From: RHLJ01 sp048058975
GTDB taxonomy: Bacteria > Bacteroidota > Rhodothermia > Balneolales > Balneolaceae
Assembly: GCA_048058975.1 (NCBI GenBank)
Contig: JBLLNP010000009.1
Location: 101,267-165,266 of the forward strand
Direction: 5' to 3'
DNA length: 64,000 bases
Under the pieces are notes generated by a model. The model was given only the letters and a program-made list of their open reading frames with translations. It ran no database searches and was not told the origin of the DNA. Positions 52,772 through 60,352 of this stretch are shown here, in pieces (the first letter of the stretch is position 1; every line of letters starts with the position of its first letter). The translations under genes were made by a program, and so were the position numbers.

Positions 52772-54478
52772 TTATACAGCTAATGCTTTATTAGCTACAG
52801 CCAATCCCTTCACAAAAGCCTGTATTAATGCTTCCAGAGTATCGGGAGAAGCCGCTTTTGTTGTAAAGGTATAATCTTCCTTTTCCAGGGTAAGAGATAC
52901 AATAACCAATGAATCAGTATCGGGGCTTAAAATCTCAACTTCATGATTTTTTATTTCGAGAGGAATGAAGGCATCCGTTTCAGCTTTAATAGCAGTGAGT
53001 ACAGCATCCATAGGACCTACTCCCTGATCTAAAGAAATAACTTCTTCGCCGTTTGGAAGTTTGAGTTTAACAGCTGCGCTCACCAATCCATGCATTCGCA
53101 TGGTAAGTTTATAATCTAGTACTTCAATCGGGTATTTTAGATCCTTTTCTTCATTATATACCAAAGACTTGAGCGCCTTAATTTCTTCTTCCCGCAGAGT
53201 TTTTCCTTTTTTATTAATTCCCTGTACGTACTCATCATATAAACGGGCGTGTTCGGCATCCATCGAAACATTGCCCATCAGCATTTCACGGGACTGCCCC
53301 CAGCTTTTGCGTTGAAGATCAGGGAAACCGGAATCGATATACTGTTGAACACGTTCCAGTTTAGGTGAAAGAACAGGAGAGGAGAGCGAATACTTGGATA
53401 CAATCTGAGAGCTTTTTAGTCCGGTACCCGTAAGTATAAACAGGCATTTCTTGCCCTTAAAATGATCCAGATTGTTCTTGAAACAGGCAAGTGGTATGGC
53501 GCAAGAAGGTTCAGCAAAAAGCCCTTCTTCCACCGTCATTTCTTTCATGGATTCAAGGAGCTCATTTTCGGTAGCAGTAAATGCCAGTCCATTGGTTTCC
53601 TCGATACCTTCCAGCACTTTATAAAAATCAAAAGGATCACCTACTGCAACGGCATCAGCCATTGTATGTATCTGATCCTGAACAATTTTTTCTTTTTTAA
53701 AGATGCCCTGAACTACATGAGATCCCTGTTCCGGTTGCACTGCAACGAACGAAGGAATTTTATCAATCAGCCCGGCGGCTTTCATTTCCTTAAACGCTTT
53801 GAAAATGGCGGCAAAGTTGGTGCCGGCTCCAACAGGTACGAAAATATAATCGTAATCTATTGGACCTTGTTCGAATAGTTCATAAGAAAACGACTTCTGA
53901 CCTTCCTGTCGAAAAACATAATCCCCCGCGAGGTAATAATTACCTGACTTTGCGAACTCTCTACATAAAAGCTCACATTGCTTAAAATCCCCTTTTATTT
54001 TGAGGATGGTAGCATCATAAATAGTCGATTGAGCAAGTTTTACTTCCGGGGTTTTCTCAGGAACGAATACGAAACAAGGAAGTTTGAAGTAACAGGCATA
54101 GGCTGCTACTGAAGCCGCCATATTTCCGGTAGAAGCTAGACATATTGCATCAGCTCCCAGTTCTAGTGCTTTCAAAACCTCTACATAACTTCCACGATCT
54201 TTAAAGCATCCGGTAGGATTTTCAAGTTCAAGTTTGGCGTACAAATCTGCTCCGTACCTTTCTGATAACCGGGTTAGCTGCCTTAGAGCAGTGTAATGGT
54301 TTTTGAGTGGATCAGGCTGAATATTTTTTAAAGGATACTGGATTTCAGGACGTACTTCATGATAATCAACCGTTAGCACATCACCACATACCGTGCAAAA
54401 GGTAGATGTCTTTCGCTCATCGTTTACATGATTGCATTTTATGCAGCGTAAGGTGTAGCCTGAATTGGAGCTTTTCAT
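52772..54478 (-). CDS. thrC: Threonine synthase fused to a LeuA-type regulatory domain
   Basis: The 568-residue protein begins with a zinc-ribbon (CIKCNHVNDE ... CTVCGD). Residues ~55-390 are a fold-type II PLP enzyme of the threonine synthase family, with the PLP lysine in NPTGCFKDRGSY (Lys93) and the SGN-like loop ASTGNMAASVAAYA. From about residue 405 it matches 2-isopropylmalate synthase: the linker LYDEYVQGINKKGKTLREEE, LDYKLTMRMHGLVSAAVKLK, and GVGPMDAVLTAI with SPDTLEALIQAFVKGLAVAN. These equal LYDAFLKLADKKG, LDYFSVQSG, AAVKL, GNGPVDAVYQAI in E. coli LeuA. The architecture suggests allosteric control of threonine synthesis by a branched-chain amino acid. LeuA in this window lacks this regulatory domain. 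Confidence 0.92.
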   Translation of the reverse strand: MKSSNSGYTLRCIKCNHVNDERKTSTFCTVCGDVLTVDYHEVRPEIQYPLKNIQPDPLKNHYTALRQLTRLSERYGADLYAKLELENPTGCFKDRGSYVEVLKALELGADAICLASTGNMAASVAAYACYFKLPCFVFVPEKTPEVKLAQSTIYDATILKIKGDFKQCELLCREFAKSGNYYLAGDYVFRQEGQKSFSYELFEQGPIDYDYIFVPVGAGTNFAAIFKAFKEMKAAGLIDKIPSFVAVQPEQGSHVVQGIFKKEKIVQDQIHTMADAVAVGDPFDFYKVLEGIEETNGLAFTATENELLESMKEMTVEEGLFAEPSCAIPLACFKNNLDHFKGKKCLFILTGTGLKSSQIVSKYSLSSPVLSPKLERVQQYIDSGFPDLQRKSWGQSREMLMGNVSMDAEHARLYDEYVQGINKKGKTLREEEIKALKSLVYNEEKDLKYPIEVLDYKLTMRMHGLVSAAVKLKLPNGEEVISLDQGVGPMDAVLTAIKAETDAFIPLEIKNHEVEILSPDTDSLVIVSLTLEKEDYTFTTKAASPDTLEALIQAFVKGLAVANKALAV

Positions 54479-54571
54479 AGAAAATCGGGGTAAAAATTCG
54501 TTCCAAAAATACGAAGCTTAAAGCTATAAAAAAGCGCTTTTTTTAATTGGGGATAGGAATGCAAATATATG

Positions 54572-54646
54572 GTCATCCCGAGCGAAAGCGAAGGATCTGC
54601 ACAATTCAGAGCTTTGTAGATTCTTCGGGAGTGCCCTCAGAATGAC
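54572..54646. repeat. Dispersed palindromic repeat, family A, short copy
   Basis: GTCATCCCGAGCGAAAGCGA and the closing CCCTCAGAATGAC flank GGATCTGCACAATTC and TTGTAGATTCTTCGGG. The order of blocks matches the copies at 12.5 and 13.0 kb, with deletion of part of the middle. It lies between thrC and the small acidic gene. Confidence 0.75.
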
Positions 54647-54664
54647 TTAAACAAAAAGTGCTCC

Positions 54665-54910
54665 TCAAAAAGGCATAAAAATAATCTCTTCGAAATCCAT
54701 ATCCAGCTCTTCGAGAATAGGACCAGCTATCTCCACAATTTCATCCTGAGAATAATCATCGAGTCCTTCAAGTTTGATATACAAGATATCGTTGTGATCA
54801 TCGATATGGAATTCGGCTTCAGAAGACTCAAAACTGTCTTTCAGGGTTTGGATGAGAACCTTCAGGTCTTCCTCAAAAGATTCATATTCAATTTCTTCAG
54901 GAGCGCTCAT
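54665..54910 (-). CDS. Small very acidic protein, 81 aa
   Basis: The protein MSAPEEIEYESFEEDLKVLI ... ILEELDMDFEEIIFMPF has about a third Asp and Glu and no signal or cysteine. The alternation (FHIDDHNDILYIKLEGLDDY) suggests a small alpha/beta domain. No family is recognised. It is divergent from anmK with 45 bases between the starts. An AGGA lies before the start. Confidence 0.65.
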   Translation of the reverse strand: MSAPEEIEYESFEEDLKVLIQTLKDSFESSEAEFHIDDHNDILYIKLEGLDDYSQDEIVEIAGPILEELDMDFEEIIFMPF

Positions 54911-54955
54911 AATATCAGGGATTGATTGCTTGCCAAAATACCCCGAGTTTCAACC

Positions 54956-56101
54956 ATGAACAAGCAGCTAACCAAACTTTCCGAAATCGCTGAAAAACCA
55001 ACCCGATTGATTATTGGGTTGATGTCCGGTACCTCACTCGATGGACTCGATATTGCACTCTGTGAATGTGGCGAGAACTCTGTAAAAGTGAAGGAGTTCA
55101 AAACCATTGATTATAATACCATGCTCCGAGCAAGAATCGCGGCAATTCAATCCAAAGAAACAGTAAGCCTGAAGGAAGTTACGGTATTGCATACCGAACT
55201 GGCGCACTTCTATGCTGGTTGGATATTAGAGGCGTTAAACAAATGGGGAGTAAGCAAAGAGGAAGTGGATTTGATTGCGAGTCACGGACAAACGATTTAC
55301 CACCATCCAACCGATGAGCAAACCTGTACGCTGCAGATTGTGGATGGAGATCACATCGCCCACAAAACCGGAATCATTACTACTTCAGATTTCCGGCAAA
55401 AACACACGGCGGCAGGCGGACAAGGAGCACCACTGGCTGCACTCATGGATGAACAACTATTTCGCCACCAAACCAAACACAGGATGCTACTGAATCTGGG
55501 AGGAATAGCGAATTTCACCTGGCTGCCTTCCAAAGAAAGTGAAGGAGAAATTATTACTTCAGATACTGGCCCTGCGAATACTCTCATAAATGAAGCCATG
55601 CAAAAGCATTTTAGCAAAGCTTTTGATGAAGGAGGTAGGGTGGCTGCTTCAGGCACGGTGCATTCCGAATTACTCAAATACTTACTATTGGAACCCTATT
55701 TCAGGAAAGCTTTCCCAAAAACAACCGGACAGGAAGACTTTAACCTGGAATTGGTCGAAAACCTGATGGAAGGTTACCAAATAGAATTAATACCGGAAGA
55801 TTTAATCGCCACCCTAACAAAACTCACAACCAAAAGCATCGAGCGCGCTTTTGATGAAGTGATTGGTGACCAGAAATATGAACTCTATGCCAGCGGGGGC
55901 GGAGTTCACAACCAAACTCTGATGAAAAGGCTAAAAGAAAATTTCCCCAATGCAGAGGTCAAAAACTTTGAAGAACTGGGTATGTCTGCAGACAGCAAAG
56001 AAGCCGCTCTCATGGCTTTTTTAGCAAACTGTTTGGTTATTGGGGAACAGTTTTTGGTTAATGAGGTAGGGGTTAGTCTGGGGAAAATCTCTTTCCCGTA
56101 A
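54956..56101 (+). CDS. anmK: Anhydro-N-acetylmuramic acid kinase
   Basis: The enzyme phosphorylates and opens 1,6-anhydro-MurNAc during cell-wall recycling. The ASKHA N-terminal block is GLMSGTSLDGLDIALCECG (GTSLDG near residues 25-30). Further blocks are DLIASHGQTIYHHP, VDGDHIAHKTGI with DFRQKHTAAGGQGAPLA, and LNLGGIANFTW. The ATG at 54956 gives 381 residues; a TTG ten codons upstream is less likely. Peptidoglycan recycling fits with the amidase and dipeptidase elsewhere in the window. Confidence 0.95.
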   Translation: MNKQLTKLSEIAEKPTRLIIGLMSGTSLDGLDIALCECGENSVKVKEFKTIDYNTMLRARIAAIQSKETVSLKEVTVLHTELAHFYAGWILEALNKWGVSKEEVDLIASHGQTIYHHPTDEQTCTLQIVDGDHIAHKTGIITTSDFRQKHTAAGGQGAPLAALMDEQLFRHQTKHRMLLNLGGIANFTWLPSKESEGEIITSDTGPANTLINEAMQKHFSKAFDEGGRVAASGTVHSELLKYLLLEPYFRKAFPKTTGQEDFNLELVENLMEGYQIELIPEDLIATLTKLTTKSIERAFDEVIGDQKYELYASGGGVHNQTLMKRLKENFPNAEVKNFEELGMSADSKEAALMAFLANCLVIGEQFLVNEVGVSLGKISFP

Positions 56102-56180
56102 AACGGGAATATTTTTGACGTTATAAATCTATTCAAAAGAAAAAAATGATTTCTAATTATGATATCAATATGATATCTTA

Positions 56181-56225
56181 TAACCAATAACCAATAACCA
56201 ATAACCAATAACCAATAACTAATAA
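56181..56225 (+). repeat. Heptamer array TAACCAA upstream of an antitoxin gene
   Basis: Five exact TAACCAA units, one variant TAACTAA and a partial unit run directly into the ATG of the antitoxin gene at 56226. Each unit contains a TAA, so no frame reads through. There is no space for a Shine-Dalgarno sequence other than the array itself. Confidence 0.85.
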
Positions 56226-56462
56226 ATGCCAGACGTACTAATCCGAAATATAGAAGAGGATATACTCAATAAACTAAAAGAGAAAGCAGAGAAGAATAAC
56301 AGGTCACTGCAAGGAGAATTACACGAAATACTGCGATCATATGTAGGGCCGGATATAGAAGAAGCCAGGAATATGGTGAATGAAATTCTTACTGAGTACC
56401 GAGCTGAAGGCAGAACTTTCTCAGATAGTGCGGATGATCTTCGCGAGGATAGAGAACGGTGA
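56226..56462 (+). CDS. Ribbon-helix-helix antitoxin (FitA/VapB-like)
   Basis: The 78-residue protein starts MPDVLIRNIEEDILNKLKEK and continues AEKNNRSLQGELHEILRSYV, the ribbon-helix-helix pattern of FitA-type antitoxins (PDVLIRN strand, then NRSLQGE). The C-terminal ~35 acidic residues would wrap the toxin. The stop overlaps the toxin's GTG start by 4 bases. Binding to its own promoter is typical of the family, and the heptamer array directly upstream is a possible control site. Confidence 0.88.
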   Translation: MPDVLIRNIEEDILNKLKEKAEKNNRSLQGELHEILRSYVGPDIEEARNMVNEILTEYRAEGRTFSDSADDLREDRER

Positions 56463-56878
56463 GTAACTATGTTATTGATGCATCCGTTGCTGCGAAATGG
56501 TTATTTCTGGAACAGGGATCTGATGAAGCTCAGGCCTTACTCAACCGGTTCAATTATTTTTATGCACCCGATCTGTTTCAAATAGAGCTGGAATCGATTA
56601 TTACTAAGAAGGTGAGGAAGAAAGAGCTTAGGTTGGAAGAAGCTCCTGGAAAAAAGGCTAAGATTTCCAAGTTTCCGGTGCGATTTATCAACTACCTACA
56701 ACTTTCTGACATCGCTTTTGATATCTCTATTACACTTCCTGTAACCCTATATGATGCGTGTTATATTGCGACAGCCATTCTTACCAAATCCATTTTTTAT
56801 ACTGCCGATGAACGTTTAGTAAACGGACTTTCAACTACGCCTTTATCTAGGTTTGTGAGGAGTATATATGGAAACTGA
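56459..56878 (+). CDS. PIN-domain toxin, VapC family
   Basis: The 139-residue protein starts at a GTG within the antitoxin stop. PIN-domain acidic residues are visible: Asp7 in YVIDASVAAKW, Glu43 or Glu45 in IELESII, the aspartate in LYDACYIATA and the one in YTADERLVNG. VapC proteins are Mg2+-dependent ribonucleases that cut tRNA or rRNA sites. The length and spacing of the active-site residues are normal, so it is likely functional and held by the upstream antitoxin. Confidence 0.9.
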   Translation: MSNYVIDASVAAKWLFLEQGSDEAQALLNRFNYFYAPDLFQIELESIITKKVRKKELRLEEAPGKKAKISKFPVRFINYLQLSDIAFDISITLPVTLYDACYIATAILTKSIFYTADERLVNGLSTTPLSRFVRSIYGN

Positions 56879-56919
56879 ATGGGCAAGAAATGAATCTGGG
56901 AAGGATAGTTTTTAGTTAT

Positions 56920-57684
56920 CTAGGATATTATTGGGTGTTTTATTTGAAACAGGCTCTTTAAGACTACCTTAGAAGATCTTTTGTCTAGAAAATTTACTGC
57001 CAAACCATTTGAGTTGTCTAAACTGGTTAAATGGAAAATTTTATCTGAACTTTTTCCAAAGTTATATACAAAACCAATTCCATCCACGAATATTGAATAG
57101 CCATGAGCGTAACCTATTTTAAGCCTTATGAAATGAGTGGAAAAATGTTGAAGCTGTGCTGGAATGTGTTCTTTGAAGCTAAAAATGTGAAAGGTGCAAT
57201 TTGATTGCTCAAGATTTAGATTTCCCAGCATGATATTTCTAAAAATTTCATTGTAAACGCCAAGATTTACTTGAGTAAACATGCCATGATTTGAATTATT
57301 TGCCCTATACAAATTAAGAAGCATAAATTTTTTGAAAATTTCTATTTCAGCTTCCTTAAAATAAATTTGATTCCCTATTTCTCCAGTTTGTTTAGAAATC
57401 ATTTTAGGATTGAATTCTTTATGAAAAAGCATTTGACTTGCTTTTGTTTCTATCGAACTCCATTCTCGTTCACATTTTCTACAGTAAATATATTTTTCAT
57501 ATGGTGCATCTTTAGCTTTTCCTTTTTGTTCTAAAGAATCAGGATCAACGATAATTATTCTTTCACCTGAATTTCCATCAGCTAATATATTCTCGAAAAG
57601 AAATTTAGAAAGGACATGAGATTTCTTTTGAAGTTCAACATTTTCTTCTCTACAATGTTTACAAGTACCAATATTTTTAGACAT
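56920..57684 (-). CDS. CxxC-knuckle protein, HNH-like, unknown function
   Basis: The 254-residue protein has CKHCREEN followed by SHVLSKFLF, then YIYCRKCEREWSSIETKAS. Two CxxC pairs with an SH between them and an E following the second pair form the pattern of zinc-bound HNH-like proteins. The C-terminal half is beta-rich without clear motifs. It is much more AT-rich than its neighbours, lies beside a toxin-antitoxin pair and overlaps the start of the next gene by 8 bases. Acquisition by transfer and a nuclease role are possible but unproven. Confidence 0.6.
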   Translation of the reverse strand: MSKNIGTCKHCREENVELQKKSHVLSKFLFENILADGNSGERIIIVDPDSLEQKGKAKDAPYEKYIYCRKCEREWSSIETKASQMLFHKEFNPKMISKQTGEIGNQIYFKEAEIEIFKKFMLLNLYRANNSNHGMFTQVNLGVYNEIFRNIMLGNLNLEQSNCTFHIFSFKEHIPAQLQHFSTHFIRLKIGYAHGYSIFVDGIGFVYNFGKSSDKIFHLTSLDNSNGLAVNFLDKRSSKVVLKSLFQIKHPIIS

Positions 57685-58567
57685 TTAGAAGTCTTTTTAT
57701 CTCTTCAATCAAACTCTTTCTAACCGGCTTTCCTTTTTCAAAAATAGCTTCCTGTTGCTTTAGGTATTCAAGTCGGCCTGATTCGGTTTCAATCTTTATT
57801 GGTTCTAAACCGTGTTCCATCAAATCATATGGACTTGCCATCATGTCTATGGTTCGGGCTTCACAGGCGAGTTCAAAGGCTTCCAGAATCAGATCACTGC
57901 CAATCCACGGGTAGAGTTTATGCGCCCATTTATATAAATCCATATTGGAGTGAATACAACCCGGTTGCTCGGTATTGGCAAATTCCTGTCGGCTAAGTTC
58001 GAACTTATTCAAAGGCACAGCCTCAGGTGTGAAAAAGCGATAGGCATCAAAATGGGTACAAACTAACGGACGACTTTCAACAAATGCTGCCAGTTCTTCC
58101 GGTTCCATACGAAGAGGAACCTGATCGTGGCGGGGTTTTTCGGCTTTATAAACCATTGCCCATTCGTGCATTCCAAAGCAACCGAACATAGGTTTTTTGT
58201 CCTGAGTGTTTTGCAGCATCTCCAGAATCCATCGGATGGATTTGATTCTTTTCTCGGGAAACAGTTCAAGGTTCAGAAAAGCAATACCGTTTTCTGTTTT
58301 AAGCTCACTTAGTTCCGGTAGGTTATCAGGATTGGTAACTTCTAGTCCAACACCTATTCCCGGTGACCATCTTCTAAGCGCAGAAGGACGAAAAGCATAA
58401 TATTCGAACAGAAAATCCATCACCGGCTGTTTTTTATGAGCAGAGCGGGCTTTTAAATACTCGCCGATGAGTTCATCCACTTTTTGCTCATGAGTCTGCT
58501 TTCTGGCTTTCCATTCTTTCTCTGAGAAAATCTCTTTAAACGCTATGTCATGTTGGATAATCATCAA
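57677..58567 (-). CDS. 3-methyladenine DNA glycosylase-like protein
   Basis: The 296-residue protein matches a group commonly annotated as 3-methyladenine DNA glycosylase: MDFLFEYYAFRPSALRRWSP, MFGCFGMHEWAMVYKAEKPR, VCTHFDAYRFFTPEAVPLN, EQPGCIHSNMDLYKWAHKLY and DMMASPYDLMEHGLEPIKIE. The many conserved His, Trp and Cys residues suggest an enzyme. The glycosylase label comes from annotation practice and I know of no direct proof. A separate AlkC-type glycosylase occurs at 5.5 kb. Confidence 0.65.
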   Translation of the reverse strand: MMIIQHDIAFKEIFSEKEWKARKQTHEQKVDELIGEYLKARSAHKKQPVMDFLFEYYAFRPSALRRWSPGIGVGLEVTNPDNLPELSELKTENGIAFLNLELFPEKRIKSIRWILEMLQNTQDKKPMFGCFGMHEWAMVYKAEKPRHDQVPLRMEPEELAAFVESRPLVCTHFDAYRFFTPEAVPLNKFELSRQEFANTEQPGCIHSNMDLYKWAHKLYPWIGSDLILEAFELACEARTIDMMASPYDLMEHGLEPIKIETESGRLEYLKQQEAIFEKGKPVRKSLIEEIKRLLNV

Positions 58568-58619
58568 AGCCGAAGATAAGGATTTTTGATCTCCTAATGT
58601 TTAACCCTTTCAGGTAATT

Positions 58620-58722
58620 GACTTCCTCTGTTTACTCCTAAATTAGGAGGAGAACTCATTAATATGATTTTGTATTATTTCAGGTGTTCCCCTTCTTGAG
58701 AAGGAGGGGTTAGAGGAGGTCG
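58620..58722. repeat. Dispersed palindromic repeat, family C
   Basis: Inverted ends GACTTCCTCT and AGAGGAGGTC enclose TACTCCTAAATTAGGAGGAG and CCCCTTCTTGAGAAGGAGGGG (first 20 bases; stem CCCTTCT / AGAAGGAGG-type). It fits the other family C copies in plan. It ends 6 bases before the prenyltransferase ATG, so the element supplies the leader of that transcript. Confidence 0.75.
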
Positions 58723-58727
58723 AAACT

Positions 58728-59609
58728 ATGCAATCATCCACATCACTAACTAATCAGATTTGGCACTTTATCGTGCACCTTCGGTTGCATTACCAGTTTT
58801 TTATTCTTTCCGGGGGATACTTACTTGCGGCCCTGTTTCTTCCTGAAGTTAATTGGACGAAATACTGGATTCAGTTTTTGAATGTGCATGTGTTGTTATT
58901 CGGAGGAGCGACTGCCTATAACTCGTACTGGGATAAAGATGAAGGTCCGATCGGAGGATTGAAGTCACCCCCAAAAATGACTGACTGGATGTGGACGGTT
59001 TCGCTGATAATTCAATTTATTGGAATTATTCCGGCTCTGTTTGTCGGGTTTAAATTCTTTGTGATTTATATATCAAGTATGCTGCTCTTTTGGCTGTATT
59101 CTACTCCTTTGGCTCGGTGGAAAGGGAACCCAATACTAAGCATATTTGCTATCGGGATTAGCACCGGAACAAATTCTTTTCTTTTGGGATATCTTGCAGG
59201 CGGAGCTGAATCACTTTCCTTGAATGAAGGATTTATTGCACTTGGGGTAGCATGTATTCTCTTGAGTTTATACCCGGTTTCTCAGGTATTTCAGATGGAA
59301 GAAGACCGCGAACGGGGAGACCAAACCTTCGCAATGAAATTTGGATTGAAGGGAGTTCGGTTCTTTTATGTAATTATGTACCTGCTTGGACTTCAAATCA
59401 TTACCTATCACCTTATACAGGTAGATATCATTCTGGGAATTATCTTCGGAGTCCTGGGATTCTTTGCTTTTTCAGGAATTGTGTTCATCCTTTTCCGGCT
59501 AAAAGGGGTGGAAGAAGAATATAGTCTTGTTATGAAAATAAAGCTGCTTGCTTCGCTAAGCTTTGTAGCGTTTATCCTATCAACGCTATTGATCAAATCA
59601 ATTATTTAA
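58728..59609 (+). CDS. UbiA-family prenyltransferase
   Basis: The 293-residue integral membrane protein has about eight hydrophobic helices. The first Asp-rich site is NSYWDKDEGPIGG, a variant of NDxxDxxxD, and the second is FQMEEDRERGDQTFAMKFG, as in UbiA-type enzymes that transfer prenyl groups to aromatic or lipid acceptors. The substrate cannot be told; menaquinone, haem or tocopherol-type roles would each be possible. The repeat immediately upstream may influence its translation start. Confidence 0.8.
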   Translation: MQSSTSLTNQIWHFIVHLRLHYQFFILSGGYLLAALFLPEVNWTKYWIQFLNVHVLLFGGATAYNSYWDKDEGPIGGLKSPPKMTDWMWTVSLIIQFIGIIPALFVGFKFFVIYISSMLLFWLYSTPLARWKGNPILSIFAIGISTGTNSFLLGYLAGGAESLSLNEGFIALGVACILLSLYPVSQVFQMEEDRERGDQTFAMKFGLKGVRFFYVIMYLLGLQIITYHLIQVDIILGIIFGVLGFFAFSGIVFILFRLKGVEEEYSLVMKIKLLASLSFVAFILSTLLIKSII

Positions 59610-59664
59610 GGCGGATACAGTTCGTATCTTCTATGCGGCTTTAAAAATATTATTACGAATTGAT

Positions 59665-60276
59665 ATGAACACTACTATTATTTCACCTATTACTCAGGAT
59701 GTGATTGATCAGGCATATACCTATGATACTTTTAATTCTATTGTAGAAAAATTATTTGAAAGGCATCAGGTCACAGATCAAAATAACACAGAAAGTAACC
59801 TGAATTACACAAAGCTAAATATCCAGAGGTCTTCGCGATGGGATAAACGCGGGGCTATACTGCCTGAAGTAGAAACTATCGTTAAGAGCATTGAAAAAGC
59901 TCAAACTTGGCTGGTCATTACCGAGGGGTGGTGTGGTGATTCAGCTCAGATCCTGCCATTTATCAATAAAATGGCTGAATTAAATCCGCTGGTTGATTTA
60001 AAAGTAATCCTCAGAAATGAGTATCCCGAAGTTATGGATGAATTTTTAACTGATGGTATTAGTCGTTCTATTCCAAAAGTTATAGTTCTTGATTCAGAAA
60101 CACTCGAGGTATTAGGTGATTGGGGACCCAGACCATCAGAGACTCAAAAGCGATACCTTGCAGAGAAAATTAATCCTCTAATAGGTGGAACAGAAGCGGC
60201 TAAAAATCTTCATGTTTGGTATGCCAGAGATAAAGGAGTGGCAGCTCAAAAAGAATTCGCAGAGATTTTGAAGTAA
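59665..60276 (+). CDS. Thioredoxin-fold protein with a single active-site cysteine
   Basis: The 203-residue protein has the thioredoxin fold, with WLVITEGWCGDSAQILPFIN as the motif region. The usual CxxC is CGDS, so only the first cysteine remains. FKVILRNEYPEVMD-like and SRSIPKVIVLDSETL blocks complete the family (cis-Pro in SIPK). No signal peptide is present. Proteins of this type are annotated as thioredoxin family proteins in Bacteroidota. With one cysteine, a monothiol or binding role is more likely than dithiol oxidoreduction. Confidence 0.85.
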   Translation: MNTTIISPITQDVIDQAYTYDTFNSIVEKLFERHQVTDQNNTESNLNYTKLNIQRSSRWDKRGAILPEVETIVKSIEKAQTWLVITEGWCGDSAQILPFINKMAELNPLVDLKVILRNEYPEVMDEFLTDGISRSIPKVIVLDSETLEVLGDWGPRPSETQKRYLAEKINPLIGGTEAAKNLHVWYARDKGVAAQKEFAEILK

Positions 60277-60352
60277 ACGCTGTTGTTGTTGTTGAGTTCT
60301 TAGCAACGGATGTTTTACATTGCAGTAAATTAATCGTTGGCGTATTTATTCA

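Noticed and set aside
54520..54550. Terminator AAAAAAGCGCTTTTTT before thrC
   Set aside because: The palindrome has no room for a loop other than GCGC itself, so the stem would be only A-U pairs and too weak.
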